Below are positions 5,133 through 9,374 of a stretch of DNA of 9,374 nt, one piece after another (the first letter of the stretch is position 1; each line of letters starts with the position of its first letter). Origin of the DNA: Deinococcus ruber. GTDB taxonomy: Bacteria; Deinococcota; Deinococci; Deinococcales; Deinococcaceae. A model generated the notes under the pieces. That model was not told the DNA's origin and ran no database searches. It saw nothing but the letters and a program-made list of their open reading frames with translations. Where the stretch lies: the NCBI RefSeq assembly GCF_014648095.1, contig NZ_BMQL01000095.1, positions 1-9,374 of the forward strand. Reading direction: 5' to 3'. The translations under genes were made by a program, and so were the position numbers.

Positions 5133-5843
5133 TCATCGCCACTTCTCCAGCAACACTCGCAGCGACGATAGATCTGTCGCTTCTGCTTCAGCAGCAAACT
5201 GTCGATCTGCGGGCATGAGGTCGCCCCTCACTTGACCTGATGAACGGAATCGAACGGATCGCCACCCAAGCTGATTCGGAGCGACGAAATCTTTCAGAAC
5301 ATTGTCGCCTACGTATACCAATTGTCGGCGTTGTAGCCCGCTGCGTTCCTGCATTTCCTCAAAGGCTGTACGGGCGGGCTTCCAGTGTTCTCTCCCGTAC
5401 TGATCGGTCAGGATGATGTGGTCGAGAAAGTGCGTTAAGCCCAGGGCTTCTACCTTGCGCTGCTGCCCAGTCAGATCGCCATCGCTGATCAGACCGAGGA
5501 AGATTCCTTCCTGCCTCCAGTCCTCCAACGTTTCCCTCCACAGTGGGGAGAGGGTGAGACTTGGCTGATGCTCGCGATAAATTTGGATCATCTGGGCAAC
5601 TTGGCTCCGTTGTGAGAGTACTGGAAATGTGTCAAGTAGATGATTGAACGTCCGACTATCCTTACGTTCGAGCGAAGTGCGAAGCAGCCATGCCCCGTAG
5701 TGGCGGCGTTCTTCCGGGTCGTTGCTCAGTGCATCTGCTACAGCTTGGAACCCACTCACTACATACTCCGCTTCTAGATAGATTGTGTCGTCGAGGTCGA
5801 GGATGATCCCAGACAGCCGTTCCAGTTGATCGCTCTCTACCAC
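5133..5843 (-). CDS. HAD-superfamily hydrolase (probable phosphatase)
   Basis: The 236-residue protein has all four HAD motifs: LDLDDT with nucleophile D16 and acid/base D18, S120 in GLISDGD, K155 in HWKPARTAFEEM, and GDNVLKD (D180, D185). A helical cap inserted after motif I (residues about 25-95, starting YLEAEYVVSGFQAVADAL) places it in the HAD-IA/COG1011-like group, mostly small-molecule phosphatases. The start is a GTG at 5843 with AGAGG 5 nt upstream, both inside the end of the ATP-grasp gene. The 7-nt overlap implies translational coupling and a shared pathway. HAD proteins next to CarB-like ATP-grasp enzymes are a recurrent arrangement, often in glycan or small-molecule clusters (general knowledge). 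The substrate is unknown, and a role removing phosphate from the ligase's substrate or product is inference. The gene looks intact. Confidence 0.9.
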   Translation of the reverse strand: MVESDQLERLSGIILDLDDTIYLEAEYVVSGFQAVADALSNDPEERRHYGAWLLRTSLERKDSRTFNHLLDTFPVLSQRSQVAQMIQIYREHQPSLTLSPLWRETLEDWRQEGIFLGLISDGDLTGQQRKVEALGLTHFLDHIILTDQYGREHWKPARTAFEEMQERSGLQRRQLVYVGDNVLKDFVAPNQLGWRSVRFRSSGQVRGDLMPADRQFAAEAEATDLSSLRVLLEKWR

Positions 5844-6805
5844 TGCAGCCTCTGAGTGAATATCTCGGTATTGGCCCGGGTCATGTACAAACCAACCTGA
5901 TACTGGCCGATCCGTGAAGGCACAAATTCACCTTGTAGCTCTTGAAGGAGCCACTGAGGATAGTGTCCACCTGCCGCGTAGCCGAGAGGAAAACCGCCGC
6001 CAAACCGAGGATTGATCTCAGAAAGTATGTATCCGTTTAGGGTATCGAAAATTTGAAGGGTGATGACGCCCCGAGCGCCCAGTTCGGCAGCCACGCTCAG
6101 TACCCGCGTGAGCCATTCTCCCAGGTGACCGTCACTTGCTACGGTGACGCCCTGGATGGATTCGCCGGCCAGTGTTCGCAGGCGTAGGCGCGGCACGAAG
6201 TGGATGGGTCGGCCATCTCTGGAGATAAAGGCGTCAATCGTCAGTTCAGGCCCGTGAATCTCTTGCTGCACGATGGCGTAGGGGACACGTGGCAGCGTGG
6301 TAGATAACTCGGCCCGATGAATCCCGTAAGTATGAAGGCTGGCACTACCGTTCCGGGGCTTCAGAAACAGCCGTTCAGGTAGCAGGGCATGATCCCCAAG
6401 TTCACTCGGCAGCCAAGAATTTGGTACTGCAATGTCATGAGCACGAAAGGCATTGACGGTTTTCCACTTGTCTTCCGCAATCTCGACGAAACCAGAGGTA
6501 GAGGTGTGAACACGACATCCTGCTGCTGCAAACTCCTCAGCGTGATCAGCCAACGTCTTTAACTCGGTGTCGATGGTAGGAACCAGAAGCCGAATTTCAT
6601 GGCGTGCGACGATGTCGAGCAGTGCTGAGATATAGCGCTCATCTCTTACCATTGGCACTTGTTCGGCTGCATCAGCAACGTACAGAGCGGGGGCAAGAGG
6701 ATCGAGGTCTGCGGCGATAATCTTGCCCTGAAAAGGTTGGGCTGCCTCACGTAGTGCATGTAGAAGAGAAGATCGCCGCCCCGCACTCGTTAATAGGATG
6801 TTCAA
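5837..6805 (-). CDS. CarB-like ATP-grasp ligase
   Basis: The 322-residue protein resembles stand-alone relatives of the carbamoyl-phosphate synthase large subunit. The N-terminal Rossmann-like domain is typical of the family (MNILLTSAGRRSSLLHAL, then IIAADLDPLAPALYVAD at 29-45). The ATP-grasp fold includes LFLKPRNGSAS (K149 and the small-residue loop), QQEIHGPELTIDAF (181-193), and the metal-binding SEINPRFGGGFPLGY (E263, N265). Such enzymes join a carboxylate to an amine or other nucleophile through an acyl phosphate. The substrate cannot be told from the sequence. The start is a TTG at 6805 with AAAGGA about 7 nt upstream. It is the first gene of a two-gene operon with the HAD protein. A candidate promoter lies about 150 nt upstream, leaving a long leader. 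Codon use is less GC-rich than in neighbouring genes, suggesting transfer. Confidence 0.9.
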   Translation of the reverse strand: MNILLTSAGRRSSLLHALREAAQPFQGKIIAADLDPLAPALYVADAAEQVPMVRDERYISALLDIVARHEIRLLVPTIDTELKTLADHAEEFAAAGCRVHTSTSGFVEIAEDKWKTVNAFRAHDIAVPNSWLPSELGDHALLPERLFLKPRNGSASLHTYGIHRAELSTTLPRVPYAIVQQEIHGPELTIDAFISRDGRPIHFVPRLRLRTLAGESIQGVTVASDGHLGEWLTRVLSVAAELGARGVITLQIFDTLNGYILSEINPRFGGGFPLGYAAGGHYPQWLLQELQGEFVPSRIGQYQVGLYMTRANTEIFTQRLQW

Positions 6806-6960
6806 GGTTTCGTCCTTTGGGGCTTTGGAATGGTTTCTGTTTTAGATGTTATTGATAGCTGCGTAAGTTGGGATAGATTCATCTGGAGCACAGCCAGTTT
6901 GGGAGCCTACCGAATCCGTTGCTCTATGGGAATAAGGCGTGACGAACTTATGCAGGTATC

Positions 6961-6989
6961 AATATATGCCATCAGTCAGGTCCAGATAA
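6961..6989 (-). promoter_or_regulatory. Candidate sigma70-type promoter for the ATP-grasp/HAD operon
   Basis: On the minus strand, TTATCT (6989-6984) and TATATT (6966-6961) are spaced by 17 bp. The -10 matches consensus at 5 of 6 positions and the -35 at 3 of 6. The predicted start of transcription near 6954 gives a leader of about 150 nt. A TCCAGAT repeat overlaps the -35. This is a reading by eye. Confidence 0.4.
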
Positions 6990-7021
6990 ATCCAGATTTT
7001 CTGAAGATTGACAGTCTGTCA
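6981..7021. promoter_or_regulatory. Tandem TCCAGAT repeats and a 13-bp palindrome upstream of the operon
   Basis: TCCAGAT occurs at 6981-6987 and 6991-6997, one helical turn apart, with the first copy on the candidate -35. TGACAGTCTGTCA (7009-7021) is a perfect palindrome around a central T, placing it at about -55 to -67 relative to the predicted start. This is a plausible operator layout for a regulator encoded elsewhere. A further CTGTCA occurs at 7081-7086. Confidence 0.35.
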
Positions 7022-7072
7022 TAGGGAGAGATTTAACAGTAGACAAGCAAGAGGCAGAGATCTGACTATCTG

Positions 7073-7095
7073 AACCTGGTCTGTCAACTCAGGTT
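7073..7095. repeat. Inverted repeat AACCTG...CAGGTT
   Basis: Perfect 6-bp arms with an 11-nt spacer in the AT-richer stretch 13 bp before the IS4 target duplication. No T-run follows on either strand. Confidence 0.4.
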
Positions 7096-7107
7096 AGAAA
7101 AAGGTCC

Positions 7108-7114
7108 TGCGCGA
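7108..7114. repeat. Target site duplication of the IS4 element, left copy
   Basis: TGCGCGA, identical to 8323-8329 on the other side of the element. Confidence 0.8.
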
Positions 7115-7133
7115 GCTCAGTAGCGGACACCTT
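7115..7133 (+). repeat. IS4 element left inverted repeat
   Basis: GCTCAGTAGCGGACACCTT; one mismatch to the other end at position 11. Confidence 0.85.
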
Positions 7134-7504
7134 TACCTCAAGCCGCTCCTAGCGCTGAGAAAGGGCGGGTCAGCACCGTAATGATCTCAACTCAATCGTC
7201 TGGATCCCATCTCAGCGCATTTCGGAGCCGTTCTGAGCCGTATCGCACGAGGCTCATGGCCCTGCGGCCATGGGCCAAGACCTTGATCGGTTTGATCGTC
7301 TGCAGCCAGACGCCGACCTGGAGGCAGGGCATCCACGCCAGGATGACCAGACCGAAGAGCCGCTCCAGACGCGTGGGTTGGGTGACGCCGGTGCGCTCCA
7401 GGTCAAAGCCCCTGGCCTTGATGCTGGCGAAGGTGCATTCCACAAGGGCAGCGAAGTTTGTAGAGTTTCCACGTTTCCCACAGGCCGAAATCCGTGGCGA
7501 TGAT

Positions 7505-7532
7505 GACGAGATCCCCACTGGGGGATCTCGTC
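7505..7532. repeat. Perfect 12-bp hairpin inside the IS4 transposase gene
   Basis: GACGAGATCCCC (7505-7516) and GGGGATCTCGTC (7521-7532) pair around the loop ACTG. On the coding strand it lies about 57 nt before the frameshift. Confidence 0.85.
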
Positions 7533-7733
7533 GCCACGACCCGCAGCCGCTCCCCAAAGACCCAGGTCTGCTCCGCCAGCACGCAGAATTGACCTTGCTG
7601 AAGATCGGCAAAGCAGGTGTCGGCTCGAAGGTCGTCCAGGATGGTGTCCTTGCGGATACGAATCGCTCGCCGAATGCCTTTGGGCCGCAGAAACCGGAAC
7701 CATTCGGCCCCGATGAACTCCCGATCCGCCACC

Positions 7734-7764
7734 AGGCCCTTCCAGCGACGCGCTGGAAGGGCCT
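7734..7764. repeat. Perfect 14-bp hairpin inside the IS4 transposase gene
   Basis: AGGCCCTTCCAGCG (7734-7747) and CGCTGGAAGGGCCT (7751-7764) pair around the 3-nt loop ACG. It encodes QALPARRWKGL, just before the second catalytic aspartate. Confidence 0.85.
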
Positions 7765-7933
7765 GAAGCAACCTGAGGACAAGCCACATGCGCGCCCGTG
7801 TATCGCTGTTGCCGGTGTGATCCAGCGCGATCCACACGAGCGGGATGGTGTACCCATGCACCACCGCACCCAGCACCAAGAGATTGAGTGGGGCCTCCCC
7901 ATGCTCCCAGGTGGTGCGATCCACACTCATCAA

Positions 7934-7954
7934 CACCTTCCCTGGAGGAAGGTG
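7934..7954. repeat. Perfect 8-bp hairpin inside the IS4 transposase gene
   Basis: CACCTTCC and GGAAGGTG pair around CTGGA, in the codons for HLPPGKV before the first catalytic aspartate. Weaker 7-bp pairs occur at 7255-7272 and 8003-8025. Confidence 0.65.
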
Positions 7955-8303
7955 CACGAACACCAAGGCAAGGAAGACCTGCGCGGTGAGCTGCTCATCG
8001 TGAACGGCGCGTTCCACACGCCGTTTCTTGGCCTCGGGCGTGCTCGTTCCTGGCATGTGCGGCCCGAGATCTCGATGGTTGACGCTCTGTGCGGTGATCA
8101 GGGCCAAGACGAGATCAACCACGCGCTGCAGGGTGTCGATCCGCAGGAACGGCACGTGGGCTTTGAAGTGATTGGTGAGTTCGGTACCCTGAGGGCAGGC
8201 GGGTTTTGATGGCGTCACACCTTCAAAACACCGCCTTCTGTCGTTGTTGTCGAGGGACAACCAGGAGTGACCAGAATTTGCCGTCTAGGACAGCCTCAAT
8301 CTG

Positions 8304-8322
8304 AAGGTGTCAGCTACTGAGC
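8304..8322 (-). repeat. IS4 element right inverted repeat
   Basis: Minus strand GCTCAGTAGCTGACACCTT. It lies upstream of the transposase gene. Confidence 0.85.
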
Positions 8323-8329
8323 TGCGCGA
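8323..8329. repeat. Target site duplication of the IS4 element, right copy
   Basis: TGCGCGA, identical to 7108-7114. Confidence 0.8.
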
Positions 8330-8350
8330 GACTGGGAGGACGCTGCCGGT

Positions 8351-8482
8351 ATGACTGCCCTGCAACGTTTGGAATACCTCACGAGTACAGTATTGGGCGA
8401 CCTGTTCGCTCACCGCCCAGCACGCTGTCCGGGCCGCTGCTGGCCACAACCAGGAACCCCGGCGACACCCAGAATCTGATGG
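8351..8482 (+). CDS. Short open frame between the IS4 element and the ATPase remnant
   Basis: ATG at 8351 with GGAGGA 10 nt upstream. The 43-residue product begins MTALQRLEYLTSTVLGDLFA and ends in a Pro/Cys-rich, unnatural-looking tail, so probably only the first 20-odd residues are native and the rest is out of frame. It is not recognised. It may be the 5' end of a decayed gene. Confidence 0.25.
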
Positions 8483-8504
8483 TATTCAGGCGGGTGCAGA
8501 TACC

Positions 8505-9108
8505 ATGAGCACGTGGCGGCAAGACCGGCATCGTCCGCGTGCCGTTCAGCCGGTCGATCTGACGACAGATGTCGAATACGCAGCGGTGCTCCATGTTCTT
8601 CCGGCGCACCTGCGCAAGATTGTTTGGCCGTTTATTCACCGGATCGAGGAGATCGTCCTCGACAAGAATGGCTACCTCAACGTCAAGTTCGACGGCGTGC
8701 GCATAACCTATGATTTTTGACCCTCACAGTGCAGGATCTCGATGCGGTCATGGATCCTGTGGGCTACCGGGGCATCCCCAGCACCCTGCACCGCATCAGG
8801 TTCGAGAAGGGCAGCGATGACCACTACAGCCAGGTCATCATCCGCGTGGGGCGGGTGATTTCAGGGGTCGCGGAATGTCTGCGGGGCCTGCTCATCACCA
8901 GCAAGCGCATCCTGGTGATCGGCCCGCCAGCGGTCGGGCAGACCACGCTCCTGCAGGACATTGCCCGCATTCGAGGCAACCAGCTGCTGGTGGGATTCAT
9001 CGTGATCAACAGTGCCAACGAACTAACAGGCGACGGTTCCGTCCTCATGCTTCGCTCAAGATGTGCCGGCGCATCCCTTGAGTTGCACACGCTCAAGCTA
9101 ATTCGTGC
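8505..9108 (+). pseudogene. Ycf45/SpoIIIAA-like AAA ATPase (R3H-type), truncated and frameshifted
   Basis: The first frame (8505-8720) gives an N-terminal part, DVEYAAVLHVLPAHLRKIVW, then IHRIEEIVLDKNGYLNVKFD, and stops at TGA 8718-8720. The second frame (from about 8717) continues TVQDLDAVMDPVGYRGIPST, LHRIRFEKG, VIIRVGRVISGVAECLRGLL, a P-loop GPPAVGQTTLL and INSANELTGDG. These are the expected blocks of the family (GIxxTLHRIS, RVGRxVxG, GPPGVGKTT, SNEIxGDG). The third frame (about 9043-9081) continues PHASLKMCRRIP. The breaks lie at the T5 run 8714-8718 and near 9040-9046. The Walker A lysine is replaced by Gln. The rest, including any R3H domain, is missing because an IS630-type element starts near 9111. 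ATG 8505 has no strong ribosome-binding site, and its frame is open further upstream. Confidence 0.82.
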
Positions 9109-9110
9109 TA

Positions 9111-9374
9111 GTACACCGTCAATCGGTTAGGGTAGGTTGAGAGCAGTATCTTGAAGGATGAAACGATATCGGGTCCGACTCACGCCGGAAGAACAGGCCA
9201 CTCTGAAGACGTTCGTCCACACCGGCGTTCGCAGTGTCCAAGCCGTTGTTCGTGCCCGTATCCTGCTCCTGGCCGATGAACAGGGTGAAGCGCAAAATGA
9301 CGCTCAGATCGCCCGGACGCTGGCCATCAGTGCCAAGACCGTGGAGGAAAATCGGAGACGCTATGTTGAGGACG
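9111..9374 (+). mobile_element. IS630-family element, left part, runs off the window
   Basis: The boundary is inferred. A TA at 9109-9110, the expected IS630 target dinucleotide, is followed by GTACACCGTCAATCGGTTAG, about 48 bp before the transposase start and just where the ATPase remnant ends. The other end is outside the window, so the inverted repeat cannot be checked. Confidence 0.55.
9158..9374 (+). CDS. IS630-family transposase, N-terminal part
   Basis: The frame starts at ATG 9158 and is open to the window end, giving about 72 residues. It reads MKRYRVRLTPEEQATLKTFV, then VRSVQAVVRARILLLADEQG, and a helix-turn-helix DAQIARTLAISAKTVEENRRRYVE. This is the usual IS630 opening: a basic strand, 'L(T)xEExxxL', 'RARILLLADEG', then 'IAxxLxxSxxTVxxxRxRF'. 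The catalytic DDE domain lies beyond the window. GAAGG directly abuts the ATG, so ribosome-binding spacing is poor, but no better in-frame start is seen. It follows the truncated ATPase, which its element seems to have cut. Whether the element is complete cannot be judged, and it cannot be compared with the C-terminal remnant at 29-291 because the two cover different halves of the protein. Confidence 0.85.
   Translation, partial: MKRYRVRLTPEEQATLKTFVHTGVRSVQAVVRARILLLADEQGEAQNDAQIARTLAISAKTVEENRRRYVED

Larger units (their letters stand above)
7192..8260 (-). pseudogene. IS4-family transposase broken by one extra base
   Basis: Read from the TTG at 8260 (a GTG at 8218, residue 15, is an alternative start), the first frame covers most of the protein. 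Its features include the DDE positions KVLMSVDRTTW (first D) and KGLVADREFIG (second D), and it ends with TWKLYKLRC. It then loses homology. The next frame continues with VECTFASIKARGFDLERTG (the E and the Y-(2)-R-(3)-E-(6)-K type block) and ends ERLRNALRWDPDD at 7192. Deleting one base from the GGG at 7446-7448 (CCC in the sense strand) restores LYKLRCLVECTFAS across the catalytic block. The restored product would be about 355 residues. As written, the protein loses its catalytic glutamate, so the element should be unable to move itself. IS4 elements are not known to use programmed frameshifting, so a mutation or sequencing error is likelier. Confidence 0.9.
7115..8322 (-). mobile_element. 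IS4-family insertion sequence, 1208 bp, with 7-bp target duplication
   Basis: The ends read inward are GCTCAGTAGCGGACACCTT (7115-7133) and GCTCAGTAGCTGACACCTT (minus strand, 8322-8304), 18 of 19 identical. TGCGCGA flanks both ends directly (7108-7114 and 8323-8329). Because the bases next to the ends are symmetric, the alternative reading is AGCTC...GAGCT ends with a 5-bp GCGCG duplication. The element holds one transposase gene on the minus strand. The clean duplication suggests a fairly recent insertion. I do not assign a named IS. Confidence 0.9.

Noticed and set aside
4950..5171. Plus-strand frame MLPVALGGGVQASIDLADHL... as a stress-protein fragment
   Set aside because: The likeness is slight, there is no ribosome-binding site, and it runs into the end of the HAD gene on the other strand.
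7181..8209. 342-residue open frame on the plus strand
   Set aside because: It is antisense to the IS4 transposase, whose DDE blocks are clear on the minus strand. The translated plus-strand product has no recognisable motif.
1..9374. CRISPR array, tRNA, rRNA or replication origin iterons
   Set aside because: No regularly spaced repeats, tRNA-like cloverleaf, rRNA segment or iteron series was seen. The tandem TCCAGAT pair is only two units.

Overview
The window looks like accessory DNA, plasmid or genomic island, of a Deinococcus-like bacterium. That is an inference from four things: moderately high GC, dense insertion sequences of mixed families, a broken AAA ATPase of the Ycf45/SpoIIIAA (R3H-associated) type whose sequence has the flavour of the Deinococcus homologues, and an IS4-family transposase with the ECTFAS.KARGFDLERTG signature. 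No rRNA, tRNA, replication gene or CRISPR array is visible. At least five insertion sequences or remnants are present: an IS630 C-terminal remnant, an IS3 element, a decayed IS5 element, an IS4 element, and the start of another IS630 element.

Layout. 1-291: IS630 transposase tail on the minus strand, frameshifted and internally deleted. 294-1538: IS3-family element inserted into or against that remnant, with orfA and orfB on the minus strand and clear terminal inverted repeats. 1539-1792: unassigned. 1793-1975: small one-helix membrane protein with a good ribosome-binding site and a terminator at 2015-2037. 2038-2513: nothing recognisable. 2514-3341 (minus): DUF218/ElyC-SanA-YdcF family membrane protein. 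3342-3603: a perfect-arm hairpin and two very short reading frames. 3604-3883: small two-helix membrane protein broken by one extra G, followed by a terminator at 3907-3927. 3933-4879: decayed IS5-family element with TA on both sides, lying directly behind that terminator. 4882-5132: no recognised gene.

5133-6805 (minus) is the main non-mobile cargo. It is a tightly coupled two-gene operon, a CarB-like ATP-grasp ligase followed by a HAD phosphatase overlapping it by 7 nt. The operon and its roughly 300-bp upstream region are visibly less GC-rich than the surrounding IS and membrane-protein genes, and the upstream region carries a candidate promoter with tandem repeats and a palindrome. An ATP-dependent ligase coupled to a phosphatase suggests a small-molecule or glycan-modification step; the substrate cannot be read from the sequence.

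7115-8322 is an IS4-family element with 19-bp ends and a 7-bp target duplication. Its transposase has a single extra base and contains two very strong internal hairpins. 8330-9108 holds an AAA ATPase pseudogene with two frameshifts and a lost Walker A lysine. It is cut off by an IS630-family element that starts near 9111 and runs off the window. Overall this is a region where mobile elements pile up and genes decay, with one small intact metabolic operon between them.
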